A DNA stretch of 64,000 nucleotides from Thermohalobaculum sp965263335 (GTDB lineage Bacteria; Pseudomonadota; Alphaproteobacteria; Rhodobacterales; Rhodobacteraceae): positions 1,302,001 to 1,366,000 of the forward strand of contig CBDHHE010000001.1 in NCBI GenBank assembly GCA_965263335.1, read 5' to 3'. The notes beneath the pieces were generated by a model, which saw nothing but the letters and a program-made list of their open reading frames with translations, was not told the DNA's origin and ran no database searches. The position numbers and the translations under genes are program-made. Each line of letters opens with the position of its first letter. The first letter of the stretch is position 1. This document shows, piece after piece, positions 44,106 to 53,107 of this stretch.

Positions 44106-44696
44106 ATGCTCAGACTGTGTTCCATTGCCATCGCCACCTGCCTCGCGCTTACGGCGCCTGCGAAGGCAGAACCTCGAACCTACGAGATCGATCCCGCGCA
44201 CGCATCGATCGCCTTTCTCGTCCAACACATCGGCTACGCCAAGACGCTCGGACAGTTCCTGAAGACATCGGGATCGTTCGTCTATGACGAGGAAGCCCGC
44301 GTGCTGGGTGATCTGTCGGTGTCGGTGGACGCGAGAAGCGTCTTCACAAACGACAAGGCACGGGACAATCACGTTCTGGGCAAGGACTTCCTTGCAACAG
44401 ACGAACACCCGGACATCACCTTCATTGCAAGCGGCGGCGAGGCGACCGGCGAGACGACCGGCACGGTCACCGGTGATCTCACGATCCGCGGCGTCACCAA
44501 GCCGGTGACGCTGGATGTCACCCTGAACAAGGCCGGGCCCTACCCGTTCGGACACCAGAAAAACACGCTGGGCATCTCGGCGCGCGCAACCATCTTGCGT
44601 TCGGAATTCGGCATGACCTATGCGCTTGGCGGCATTGTCGGTGACGAGGTCGAAATCCTGATCGAAGTCGAAGCAATCCAGCAGGACGGTTCTTGA
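44106..44696 (+). CDS. YceI family periplasmic protein
   Basis: A 196-residue protein with signal peptide (LCSIAIATCLALTAPAKAEP) and one YceI-like lipocalin domain: YEIDPAHASIAFLVQHIGYA, LGDLSVSVDARSVFTNDKAR, DNHVLGKDFLATDEHPDITF and GDLTIRGVTKPVTLDV. YceI proteins bind polyisoprenoids in the periplasm. It lies 43 nt before dddL. Its link to DMSP use is not evident. Confidence 0.93.
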   Translation: MLRLCSIAIATCLALTAPAKAEPRTYEIDPAHASIAFLVQHIGYAKTLGQFLKTSGSFVYDEEARVLGDLSVSVDARSVFTNDKARDNHVLGKDFLATDEHPDITFIASGGEATGETTGTVTGDLTIRGVTKPVTLDVTLNKAGPYPFGHQKNTLGISARATILRSEFGMTYALGGIVGDEVEILIEVEAIQQDGS

Positions 44697-44739
44697 TCGC
44701 GCGCTTCGCAGACGAACGCCGACGCTGAGGTGCGAAGCG

Positions 44740-45447
44740 ATGGATGCCCTGGATTCAGCTTCGGGACCAGAGCCGCTGTCAGCCACGACGGCGATCCGGA
44801 TATCAGACCGCCCGGACTGGGGTTATCTGCTGCGCGAGATCAACGTGCTCTATCAACGCTCGGGCGCGGGCGGATCTAGAAAGATCCGCACGCACCAGCG
44901 CGCCGTGCGTGAAGCGCTCAACAAGGTGCTAGATGCAAATCCCGAGGTGGTTGACCGCCCCATCGAAGACAAGCCTGTCACGATCCACCTCAAACGCGCG
45001 CTCGACAATGGTCGGCGGGAGGTAACCGAGAGCGTCTGCCGTGCCGTCGAATCGGTTCTGCCGACGCTGTCGTGGCTCTATGGATACGAAAAAGTACCGC
45101 GCGGCCTCAGCAACAAGTACGCCTATGCCGAAATCGCAGGACCCGATGGTCCCGTGGTCTCGGAAAACCTGATTGTCGGGCTCGTGCTCTTCGGCCCGAA
45201 GTGCACGTATCCTGCGCATGCGCATGAAGGTCTCACCGAGAGCTACTTTGTGCTTTCGGGAACCGTCAGCGAGAATGACGACGGAGTTTGGGCACCCGGT
45301 TCGCTCATCTTCAACCCGCCAGGACGAATGCACCGGATCACGGTCTCCGACCGGGAGCCCGCACTTTTGGTGTATGCTTGGCAGGGCAGCATGGAGAAAC
45401 TGCGCCACCAGAAGATGGTGTTCACTCGGAAAAGGAAGTCGCAATGA
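44740..45447 (+). CDS. dddL: DMSP lyase DddL-like (cupin)
   Basis: A 235-residue protein like DddL, the cupin DMSP lyase giving dimethyl sulfide and acrylate. The family blocks RPDWGYLLREINVLYQRSGA, LSWLYGYEKVPRGLSNKYAY and GLVLFGPKCTYPAHAHEG are present. The cupin metal site is H160, H162, E167 and H198 (motif HAHEGLTESYFVLSG, then GRMHRIT), and Y169 may serve as catalytic base. Length is normal. It follows yceI by 43 nt and overlaps the rhodanese gene by 4 nt. Confidence 0.92.
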   Translation: MDALDSASGPEPLSATTAIRISDRPDWGYLLREINVLYQRSGAGGSRKIRTHQRAVREALNKVLDANPEVVDRPIEDKPVTIHLKRALDNGRREVTESVCRAVESVLPTLSWLYGYEKVPRGLSNKYAYAEIAGPDGPVVSENLIVGLVLFGPKCTYPAHAHEGLTESYFVLSGTVSENDDGVWAPGSLIFNPPGRMHRITVSDREPALLVYAWQGSMEKLRHQKMVFTRKRKSQ

Positions 45448-45836
45448 AAAACGTCAAGGACATGGTGGCTGCCGCCAACGCCGAGGTGACACACGCGCCG
45501 GCGTCGGACCTCCTGGATCAGCACGGCGTCGAGGGCGTGACCTTCGTCGATCTCCGCGACGTGCGTGAACTGGAGCGCGAGGGCATGATCCCCGGTGCCT
45601 TCCACTGTCCGCGCGGCATGCTCGAGTTCTGGATCGATCCAGAATCTCCCTATGCCAAGGCGCAATTCCAGAGCGGCAACAAGTTCATCTTTTACTGCGC
45701 GTCCGGCTGGCGATCCGCGCTTTCCGCCAAGGCGGCACAGGAAATGGGTCTCGCGCACGTCTCCCACATATCCGATGGTTTCAGCGGCTGGAAGAAAGCC
45801 GGGGGGCCGGTGGGCGAGAAGCAGAAGAAAGTGTGA
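45444..45836 (+). CDS. Rhodanese-like sulfurtransferase
   Basis: A 130-residue single-domain rhodanese: VTFVDLRDVRELEREGMIPG, then GAFHCPRGML and the active-site loop FYCASGWRSALSA with C85. It could carry persulfide sulfur. It starts within the dddL stop codon (ATGA), so it is translated with the DMSP lyase, and is followed directly by the membrane protein gene. No signal peptide. Confidence 0.92.
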   Translation: MKNVKDMVAAANAEVTHAPASDLLDQHGVEGVTFVDLRDVRELEREGMIPGAFHCPRGMLEFWIDPESPYAKAQFQSGNKFIFYCASGWRSALSAKAAQEMGLAHVSHISDGFSGWKKAGGPVGEKQKKV

Positions 45837-45837
45837 A

Positions 45838-46386
45838 ATGCGCGCCCCAGGGCCAGCAACTGCAGACACGGATGCAACGTCAAACGATGTCAGTGTGCGG
45901 CGCGACTTCCTGATAGACACGTTCAAGACGCATGTCGATCAGATCAAGTCAGGCCAGACCCGCCGCTTCGAGATTCTGCGCTACACGTTCATTGGGTTCT
46001 TTGCCTACTGGGCCTTCGTGCTGTCGTTGGACAACAACGCGCTGCTCTGCTCGTTTGCCTTTGAAACCGTGGTTCTGATCCCGAGCTTCCTCCTGTTTCA
46101 GGTTTTTCTCTATGTGCAGATCATAAACCGCAACATAGACAAGCATGGTGCCTATCTCGCTTTTCTCTTCGACAACGGGCTGAGCAAAGTCGGCGTTGGT
46201 CCAAATCTCTACAACGAGTTCCTGACAATCGAGTACTTTCCGAACCGGTGGCTCGAGCGATCGTTCTCACGCCTGAACTTGCACTACTCGCAGGTCGTGC
46301 TGCTCATGCTGGCCGGGGCATGTGTCATTCTCTACTTCTACGTCGAGCGCACCGGAGGGTTCGTGCGTCTCGTTTCCTGCGCCTGA
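45838..46386 (+). CDS. Unrecognised membrane protein of the DMSP island
   Basis: A 182-residue protein of no known family. A cytosolic start (RRDFLIDTFKTHVDQIKSGQ) is followed by two close membrane helices (FIGFFAYWAFVLSL and ETVVLIPSFLLFQVFLYVQI), a middle part with FNRWLERSFSRLNLHYSQVV-like basic residues, and a third helix (LLMLAGACVILYFYV). It starts two bases after the rhodanese stop. The context suggests a membrane function tied to DddL or the rhodanese; otherwise unknown. Confidence 0.75.
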   Translation: MRAPGPATADTDATSNDVSVRRDFLIDTFKTHVDQIKSGQTRRFEILRYTFIGFFAYWAFVLSLDNNALLCSFAFETVVLIPSFLLFQVFLYVQIINRNIDKHGAYLAFLFDNGLSKVGVGPNLYNEFLTIEYFPNRWLERSFSRLNLHYSQVVLLMLAGACVILYFYVERTGGFVRLVSCA

Positions 46387-46410
46387 AAGACCGAGCTCAA
46401 CGGAGGCAAC

Positions 46411-47538
46411 ATGCTCACCGAAGAACAGATCATGATCCGTGACACTGCGCGCGACTATGCGCAGAACCGCCTCGCGCCAACCGCACAAGCGCGTGAGAAG
46501 GCGGGAGCGATCGAGCCCGAGGTGGTCTCGGAACTGGGCGAGCTCGGTTTTCTCGGCATGACCATCGATCCGGACTGGGGTGGTGCAGGCGCAGACTACG
46601 TCTCATATGCCCTCGCCCTGATGGAGATTGCGGCTGGCGATGGGTCGGTCTCGACGATGGTGTCGGTTCACAACGCACCGGTCTGCGCGGTTCTCGACCG
46701 TTTCGCCAACGAGGACCAGAAGACCCGCTGGCTGATGCCGCTCGCGGAAGGAAAGCACATCGGATCGTTCGCGCTGACCGAACCTCAGGCAGGCTCGGAT
46801 GCCTCGAAGCTCAAGTCGCGCGCCGCCCGGACCAATGAGGGGTACCGCATCAACGGCACCAAGCAGTTCATCTCCTCGGCGCGGATCGGAAAGACGACGG
46901 TGCTGTTCGCGATGACCGATCCGGACGCCGGAAAGAAGGGCATGTCTTGCTTTGTCGTTTCGAATGACACGCCGGGCTTTGACATTGTGCGCATCGAACA
47001 AAAGCTCGGACAGAAAGCGTCCGACAGCTGCGCGCTGGCATTCGAGGACATGTCCGTGCCGTTCGAAGACCGGATCGGCGAAGAGGGCGAAGGCTACCGC
47101 ATCGCACTGTCCTCGCTCGAGGCCGGACGCATCGGGATTGCCTCCCAGGCGACGGGGCTTGCGCAGGCAGCCTTCGATCGCGCGCTTGCCTACGCGAAAG
47201 AACGAGAAGCATTCGGCGGCCCGATCTTTGACCTGCAGGCTGTTCAGTTCCGGCTTGCGGACATGGCCACGGACCTCGAGGCGGCACAGAGGATGGTGTT
47301 GAACGCAGCAGCCATGAAAGACCGTGGCGAGCCGTGCCTGAAAGAAGCCTGCATGGCCAAGCTCTTTTGTGCCCAGGCGGCCGAGCGCATCACATCCGAG
47401 GCGATCCAGGTTCTGGGAGGCTACGGGTATCTCGCCGACTACGACGTCGAGCGGATGTACCGTGATCAGAAGGTCTGCCAGATTTACGAAGGCACCAACG
47501 ATATTCAGAAACTGATCATCGCACGCAATTTGAACTGA
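46411..47538 (+). CDS. Acyl-CoA dehydrogenase
   Basis: A 375-residue FAD enzyme of the short-chain type. GSFALTEPQAGSDASKLKS and FISSARIGKTTVLFAM mark the FAD and substrate regions; the catalytic base is E360 in CQIYEGTNDIQKLIIARN. Butyryl-, isobutyryl- or 2-methylacyl-CoA are all possible substrates. It is too short for DmdC, the methylthiopropionyl-CoA dehydrogenase. Last gene of the plus-strand run; it ends 3 nt from the convergent cobD. Confidence 0.94.
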   Translation: MLTEEQIMIRDTARDYAQNRLAPTAQAREKAGAIEPEVVSELGELGFLGMTIDPDWGGAGADYVSYALALMEIAAGDGSVSTMVSVHNAPVCAVLDRFANEDQKTRWLMPLAEGKHIGSFALTEPQAGSDASKLKSRAARTNEGYRINGTKQFISSARIGKTTVLFAMTDPDAGKKGMSCFVVSNDTPGFDIVRIEQKLGQKASDSCALAFEDMSVPFEDRIGEEGEGYRIALSSLEAGRIGIASQATGLAQAAFDRALAYAKEREAFGGPIFDLQAVQFRLADMATDLEAAQRMVLNAAAMKDRGEPCLKEACMAKLFCAQAAERITSEAIQVLGGYGYLADYDVERMYRDQKVCQIYEGTNDIQKLIIARNLN

Positions 47539-47541
47539 CAC

Positions 47542-48444
47542 TTAGCCCAGCAGCGCCAGAACAACCGCAGCGGCGAACACCAGCCACCAGGATCGCCAGA
47601 GCAGCACGCAGGCCCCGTCGATGTCACCGGCAGTCACAGCGCGTCGACCCTCGGGATGGATGGGCGCGTCGTCGGTCATCACGCCCCCATAGGCCCGCGG
47701 TCCGGCCAGCGACACACCAAGACTTGCGGCCATCGCAGCCTCTGGCCAACCGGCGTTCGGAGATCTGTGATGCCGCGCATCACGGCACATCACCCTGAAG
47801 GCGGACCTGCCACTGCCCGCACCACAGATCAGGGCGCCGGCCAGCCGGGCCGGAACAAAGTTCACAAGATCGTCGAGTCGGGCTGCCGCCCATCCAAACG
47901 CCGCGTAGCGCTCGGTGCGGTGGCCAATCATCGAGTCCGCCGTGTTGATCGCCTTGTAGATCGCGATGCCCGGCAGGCCCGCCACCGCAAACCAGAAAGC
48001 AGGTGCTATCAGCCCGTCGGAGAAATTTTCCGCCGCGGATTCAATCGCCGCACGACCGACACCTCCTTCGTCGAGTTGCTCGGGATCGCGCCCGACAATC
48101 ATCGCCACCCTGGAACGTCCCTCCTCGAGCGACACCCGAAGACCGCGCGCCACATCGCGCACATGATCGATCAGCGAGCGTTGCGCCAGCAGGATCGCGG
48201 CTCCGACGGCCTCCAGAACGCCCGCGTCGGGTAGAGCCGCCAGAAGCCAGGCGATCACGCCCACGACGCCGAGCAGTGCGGTGAGTGCTCCTGCCCCCTT
48301 CAGCTGACGCCAATCCCCCCGATTGAACTTCCGCTCAAGATGCCCGACGAGTTGCCCCATCAAAACGACGGGATGCGGGAACCTGCGCCAAAGTGCTTGG
48401 GGCTCCCCGAGGAGCGCATCCAGGGCCAAGGCAATTGCTAACAT
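47542..48444 (-). CDS. cobD: Adenosylcobinamide-phosphate synthase
   Basis: A 300-residue membrane protein of the CobD/CbiB family, which attaches aminopropanol (phosphate) to adenosylcobyric acid in B12 synthesis. Signatures are ALDALLGEPQALWRRFPHPV, MGQLVGHLERKFNRG, AAIESAAENFSDGLIAPAFW and HRTERYAAFGWAAARLDDLV. About four membrane helices. It stands alone here; other B12 genes are not in the window. Confidence 0.94.
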   Translation of the reverse strand: MLAIALALDALLGEPQALWRRFPHPVVLMGQLVGHLERKFNRGDWRQLKGAGALTALLGVVGVIAWLLAALPDAGVLEAVGAAILLAQRSLIDHVRDVARGLRVSLEEGRSRVAMIVGRDPEQLDEGGVGRAAIESAAENFSDGLIAPAFWFAVAGLPGIAIYKAINTADSMIGHRTERYAAFGWAAARLDDLVNFVPARLAGALICGAGSGRSAFRVMCRDARHHRSPNAGWPEAAMAASLGVSLAGPRAYGGVMTDDAPIHPEGRRAVTAGDIDGACVLLWRSWWLVFAAAVVLALLG

Positions 48445-48627
48445 CTTGAGATTCCGCTCGGGATCAGTGCGCGCGCCAGAACTTCAGCAACGTACATGCA
48501 CTCCATTCCTGCTTTGTGACGAGTGTCATAGTCCGCTTCGTTCACATGTGGGATACAGCGCCCGAGTATTTCATGCTACACATCCGACAGGAGCCGTTGG
48601 AAGTCTTACCCTCCGGAGAGGTGGTTC

Positions 48628-49446
48628 GTGCCGAGAGAGTTTTCGAGAGCCGTGTGTGCGTGCGTGATTTCGCTCTGTATCCTTATTCCACTTCAGGGTG
48701 GCGCAGCGACTTTCAAACAAGCGCCCGAGTGGTCCGCCGCCGCGGCTGACATGCCGATCCTGGTCAACGCAAAACGTCCGAGCTTCCCTCAGGGCAGGCT
48801 GAACAAGCGCAAGCGTCTGATGGATCCGTCCTTGCCGTCGACTTCGCGCAAACGCCCAGGCCCAATGGCATTCAGCTGGTTCTGGCAGTCAGTGTCACCT
48901 TCGAAAAGCGCCGCTCACAAAGGGCGTTGGAACGAAGTTCTGAGAATCGTAGAGAACGCGCGCCGGCGCGGAAAGGCAGTTTATGGCTCAAACGCCACTG
49001 CCGAGCGGATCCTGAAGCGCTATGGCCCTGCCCTGAAACTCGAGGCAAAGAGGCGCAACGTCTCCCTTCCATTGCTCGTCGCCGTGATTGCAGTCGAATC
49101 CGGCGGCAACTCAAAGGCGATCAGCCCGAAAGGTGCGGGCGGACTGATGCAACTCATGCCCCAGACGGCCCGGCGATTTGGCGTGAGCAATTCACTTGCC
49201 CCCGCGCAGAACATTCGCGGCGGTGCGCGCTATCTCGATTGGCTGCTGCGTCGTTTTGACGAAGATGCCGTCCTGGCGCTTGCCGGATACAACGCTGGCG
49301 AGGGCGCGGTCGACCGGCACTCCGGCGTTCCGCCCTACAATGAGACGCGCGACTACGTGGCAAAAGTCGCTGGCGCGTACCTGGCAGCCAGCAGGCTTTG
49401 CAAAGCACCATCGAGCGATGTGCGCAAGGCTTGCGAGGTCAAGTAG
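48628..49446 (+). CDS. Lytic transglycosylase, SLT domain
   Basis: A 272-residue exported protein with signal peptide (AVCACVISLCILIPLQGGAA) and a C-terminal SLT domain. The catalytic glutamate is E157 in VIAVESGGNSKAISPKGAGG, followed by LMQLMPQTARRFGVSN, ARYLDWLLRRF and ALAGYNAGEGAVDR. It cuts peptidoglycan. GTG start at 48628 after GGAGAGG. It lies 34 nt from the end of the convergent type VI secretion cluster, which needs passage through the wall, but belonging to it is only a guess. Confidence 0.9.
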   Translation: MPREFSRAVCACVISLCILIPLQGGAATFKQAPEWSAAAADMPILVNAKRPSFPQGRLNKRKRLMDPSLPSTSRKRPGPMAFSWFWQSVSPSKSAAHKGRWNEVLRIVENARRRGKAVYGSNATAERILKRYGPALKLEAKRRNVSLPLLVAVIAVESGGNSKAISPKGAGGLMQLMPQTARRFGVSNSLAPAQNIRGGARYLDWLLRRFDEDAVLALAGYNAGEGAVDRHSGVPPYNETRDYVAKVAGAYLAASRLCKAPSSDVRKACEVK

Positions 49447-49480
49447 CTCCCCCGCCGATGCGTCACAACAGGAGCCCGGC

Positions 49481-52327
49481 CTAACCGCCGCCGATTGTGA
49501 AGAAGCCAAGCGCCAGTGAGGCGTCGCCGCGTTGCGCGGCTCCGAGCAGTTGCTCCAGGCTCGCGGAAGAATCAATCGACGCGCCTTCCCTTGGTCGGGC
49601 TGCCACCAGTATCTGAGACCCATCCGCATGAATGGGCAGCGAGAACCGCGCCGAGCCATCCGCGCCGGTCAGATGATCGTTCAGGTCGTAGGTGGCGCCA
49701 AGGTGATCGAAGAGAAAGAGCCGCGCACCACGGCCACCTATGATTTCGCCCTCGAGCAGATCTCCCGACTGGAGCTCATCTTTCGTGAGCCCGATTTGCA
49801 GCGAGTTGTCGAGTGCCTGTGCGCCAACCTTGTCCAGCGCATTCACAAGCGCGCACTGCTCTGCAGAGATCAGCCGCAGCCCGATCTGTGCTTCAAACCC
49901 CTGCTCGCGCTTGAAGTCCTCGTCAAACGTCAAAACAGGCGGGATATCTGAGGCAAAGACCTCGATGCGCGCGACCTGTGGCCCAAGTTGCACGGGACGC
50001 GACAGGAAGCAGCTTCCGCCGTCGTAACCCAGAATGTAGTCTCGGACATCGCGCGTGGCAGTTGGCGACGAGACCCGGATGTTGACCATGATCGGCTTGC
50101 TGACCAAACCTTCCGGGTCCACCGCTGCGACCTCTACCGAATACTCACCGAACTCGGTGGACTGCCCATAGAGCTGCGCGATGCCGCCGCTGGCCTTGTT
50201 GATGACAAAGCCGTTCGGAAGCTGACCCTCGATACGGAGTTCAATCGCCGAAGGACCTGCTTCATCGAAGAACGACCCGATGCGGATGTTGACGGCCTCT
50301 CCGACCACCGCATCGACCGACCCTGGAAAGCGATCCTCGATGGTCGGCGGCTGGTTGCGGGACGTCGGTGCAATCGCCGCGAGATCCTGAGTGCTGCCAC
50401 CGCCCGGTTGCGACAGGCCGCCTCCGGTACTTGGCAACGCAATGGCACCGTCAGCTCCACCGGTGTCTGCAAGGCCTGAGCCCGCGCCGCCGGCAGACGG
50501 CGCCGCCAGACCGCCTGGCAGGCCCGTGTTCACCCCGGGCTCCGTCGAGCCCGCTGTGGGATCGTTGTCTACGGGCGGAATACTGGGCCGTGCAACGTCG
50601 CCGCCACCATCGCCGAGATCACTCTTCGGAACGCCAAGCCCTGTACCAATCTGCCCGCCGGCGTCGCCGGGCACCAACACCAGCTCGCCAGTGCCGCCCG
50701 AGCTGGGCGCTGCAAGGCCACCCGGCAGTCCCGTGTTCACACCAGGCTCGTTCGAACCTGCTGTCGGGTCGCTGTCGGTGGGCGGAATGCTCGGCCGCGC
50801 GATGCCACTGTCGCCGCCGCTCAGACCAGAGCTGCTGCCACCAACCGAGGTGGTGTCCTGTGAATTGAGGAGCGAGACAGTGCCATCATTGCTTTCCGGG
50901 ACCGCAAGGCCACCCGGTGACAGTGATGACGCGCCCGGGTCTGTGCTGTCCGCACCCGGCTCGGGTTGCGCTTCGACAATGCTCAATTCGACCAGCTGGC
51001 GGACGGTTTGTCCCTCCGGACTGGTCACCACCATCGTTACGGTGCCATCCCAGACCGCTGTGGGCTCGCCTGAAATCTGCGCAACACCTTCCTCGGACAC
51101 GCTGAACGACAACCCCGGCGGCAGGTCCCCGTCGAGCCCGATCTGGAGCGCCGCCCGGTCCCCCGTATAGTCAAATCGCGGCGCAACCCAGACATAGGAC
51201 GACCCGACCGTTCCCGCACCGGCGGTGATCGGTCCATTGAGCGCGGAGAGGCTGGCCTCAGAGCCAGGATCAGACGGTTGCGAGATCCCGTCTGTGTCGC
51301 TGCCTCCTGCCTGCCAGCCCAGCGGGTCGAGGACGAAGATCCCCGCTGCGACGGCGCCCGCCACGGCAACTCCTCCGAGCCCGATCCAGAGCCAGGGCGC
51401 GCCATTCTTTTCCTTTTTCTGCTGCTGCTCGCGGCGCCTTTCGCGCGGATGTCGACGGCGTGTGGTGTCCGACGCCACATCCGCTGCCGGCGTGGACGAC
51501 GCAGCGCCGTCCCAGTTGGCCACTGCATCCATGTCGTATGGACGGTTCGCCGGAGACGGTTGGACCATCGACTCGATCAAGGGTCGGATGAACGCCGGGA
51601 TCTGCGAGAGATCGGGTATCGTTCGCCGCTTGTCCACCACCTCGACCTGGCTGCCGCCCATGGGCAGCGGGCGACTGGTGGCAGCCTCGGCGAACACCAG
51701 TCCGAGCGAGTAAATGTCCGACTTGCCGGTGACGACGCCACCTTCAAGGCCAAGCTGCTCGGGCGAGACGTAGTTCAGCTTACCGGCAAAGCCCGAACCG
51801 ATAAGCGTTCCCTCGGCGCTCTGCGTCTTGGCGATGCCGAAATCGATGATCTTTGCCTTCTCGACCTCGCCGTCGACCAGGATGATGTTGTCTGGAGAAA
51901 TGTCGCGGTGGATGATTCCTAGCTGATGCGCGGCATGCAGACCACCGGCCACCCGATTGCGCAGCACCTTCAGGTCCGACTCGTTCATCGGCCCGTCCCG
52001 CAGGCGGTCGGCAAGCGACGGCCCACCTGCGAACTCCATCGCGAGATAAGGTCTGCCGAGAGCCGGATCCGTCGTGAAGACGTAGTAGCGCACAATCGCG
52101 GGGTGGTTCAAATCGTGGAGCGTGTCGGCCTCTTTGTGAAACAGATCAAGGATGACCTGATTGTTCGCATGCTCCGGCAGGATCATCTTGATCGCGAACT
52201 TCTTGCCCGACTGATCGCGTGCGACATAGACTTCGCCCATGCCGCCCGTCGCGATGCGCTTCTCGATTTCGTAGATGCCGTTGAGCTGGGTGCCCGCAGG
52301 CACGCCGCCCCCATCGACATGGGTCAT
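49481..52327 (-). CDS. Type VI secretion serine/threonine kinase PpkA-like, with large periplasmic part
   Basis: A 948-residue protein. The N-terminal kinase domain has K47, HRD at 140-142 with N147, and DFG at 162-164. A basic stretch precedes one membrane helix (about 311-333). Outside lie two Ig-like domains (LPPGLSFSVSEEGVAQISGE and LPNGFVINKASGGIAQLYGQ), separated by a Gly/Pro/Ser-rich region with a 69-residue period repeat, and a ~190-residue C-terminal domain. PpkA phosphorylates the FHA protein to start secretion. Last gene of the cluster, overlapping pppA by 4 nt. Confidence 0.88.
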   Translation of the reverse strand: MTHVDGGGVPAGTQLNGIYEIEKRIATGGMGEVYVARDQSGKKFAIKMILPEHANNQVILDLFHKEADTLHDLNHPAIVRYYVFTTDPALGRPYLAMEFAGGPSLADRLRDGPMNESDLKVLRNRVAGGLHAAHQLGIIHRDISPDNIILVDGEVEKAKIIDFGIAKTQSAEGTLIGSGFAGKLNYVSPEQLGLEGGVVTGKSDIYSLGLVFAEAATSRPLPMGGSQVEVVDKRRTIPDLSQIPAFIRPLIESMVQPSPANRPYDMDAVANWDGAASSTPAADVASDTTRRRHPRERRREQQQKKEKNGAPWLWIGLGGVAVAGAVAAGIFVLDPLGWQAGGSDTDGISQPSDPGSEASLSALNGPITAGAGTVGSSYVWVAPRFDYTGDRAALQIGLDGDLPPGLSFSVSEEGVAQISGEPTAVWDGTVTMVVTSPEGQTVRQLVELSIVEAQPEPGADSTDPGASSLSPGGLAVPESNDGTVSLLNSQDTTSVGGSSSGLSGGDSGIARPSIPPTDSDPTAGSNEPGVNTGLPGGLAAPSSGGTGELVLVPGDAGGQIGTGLGVPKSDLGDGGGDVARPSIPPVDNDPTAGSTEPGVNTGLPGGLAAPSAGGAGSGLADTGGADGAIALPSTGGGLSQPGGGSTQDLAAIAPTSRNQPPTIEDRFPGSVDAVVGEAVNIRIGSFFDEAGPSAIELRIEGQLPNGFVINKASGGIAQLYGQSTEFGEYSVEVAAVDPEGLVSKPIMVNIRVSSPTATRDVRDYILGYDGGSCFLSRPVQLGPQVARIEVFASDIPPVLTFDEDFKREQGFEAQIGLRLISAEQCALVNALDKVGAQALDNSLQIGLTKDELQSGDLLEGEIIGGRGARLFLFDHLGATYDLNDHLTGADGSARFSLPIHADGSQILVAARPREGASIDSSASLEQLLGAAQRGDASLALGFFTIGGG
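50499..50803 (-). repeat. In-frame tandem repeat inside the PpkA gene
   Basis: Two near-identical 98-nt units, 50499-50596 and 50706-50803, 207 nt (69 codons) apart. Both encode RPSIPP-D-DPTAG, EPGVNTGLPGGLAAPS with few changes. The rest of the spacer is Gly-rich and less similar. Confidence 0.85.
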
Positions 52328-53106
52328 GGCTCACCCCGATATGTCCGTGCAGCCCCTGGCTGCAGATGGGTGACCTCGCGGCAGGCGACCGCGATTACAG
52401 TCACGTTGTCCTTGGCGCCGCGCTCCAGTGTCGTATCGATCATTTGCTTGACCGCTTTCTCCAGCGGGCGCAGCGCTGTGTTCGCAGCGATTTCGTCATC
52501 CTCAAGATGCTCCGTCAACCCATCTGAGCACAAGACAAACACATCACCATCCTCGACCCGACCCTGTACCATCTCGAGTTCGGGTTCATCGTAGACACCT
52601 ATCGCACGCGTGATCACGTTGCGCCGGGGCCATGTCCTCGCTTCTTCGCGGGTGAGCGTGCCGCGGTCGATGAGCTCCTGCGCCTCGGTGTGGTCGCGGC
52701 TGATCTGCTCAATTGCGCCGTGGCGCACCAGATAAACCCGGCTGTCCCCCGACCAGATACAAGCATACGCACCTTCGAAGATCACCAGCGTCGCCAGCGT
52801 GCAGCCGATCACGGAATGCGCGCCATTGCCCTTGATCGCCGCCTCGCGAAGCGTCCGGTTGACACCGATCACGGATGCCTCGATCGCCCCCAGGAACTCA
52901 GGCGCCGTGGTCGGATCCTCGAGGTCCTTGAACGCGCCGATCATCGTCTGGCTCGCATAGTCGCCCGCGTCATGCCCTCCCATGCCGTCTGCGACAGCCC
53001 AGAGACCGATTTCGGGACGCATCAAGAAGCTGTCTTCATTCAGCGTGCGCACCCTGCCCCGATCCGTTGCGCCATCGCTTTCGACCCGGTAGCTGCGTTG
53101 CGACAT
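52324..53106 (-). CDS. Type VI secretion PP2C-type phosphatase PppA
   Basis: About 260 residues of the PP2C fold: GRVRTLNEDSFLMRPEIGLW, AVADGMGGHDAGDYAS, SGDSRVYLVRHGAIEQISRD, GDVFVLCSDGLTEHLEDDEI and KDNVTVIAV. The aspartates of DGMGG and of SDGLTE bind metal. PppA removes phosphate set by PpkA and switches secretion off. The ATG at 53106 lies one base after the tagF stop; a longer frame to 53154 would overlap tagF. Confidence 0.92.
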   Translation of the reverse strand: MSQRSYRVESDGATDRGRVRTLNEDSFLMRPEIGLWAVADGMGGHDAGDYASQTMIGAFKDLEDPTTAPEFLGAIEASVIGVNRTLREAAIKGNGAHSVIGCTLATLVIFEGAYACIWSGDSRVYLVRHGAIEQISRDHTEAQELIDRGTLTREEARTWPRRNVITRAIGVYDEPELEMVQGRVEDGDVFVLCSDGLTEHLEDDEIAANTALRPLEKAVKQMIDTTLERGAKDNVTVIAVACREVTHLQPGAARTYRGEP

Positions 53107-53107
53107 T

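Noticed and set aside
46411..47538. Acyl-CoA dehydrogenase as DmdC of the DMSP demethylation path
   Set aside because: DmdC is a much longer protein of nearly 600 residues; this one has the length and end motif of ordinary short-chain dehydrogenases, and no dmdA or dmdB lies in the window.
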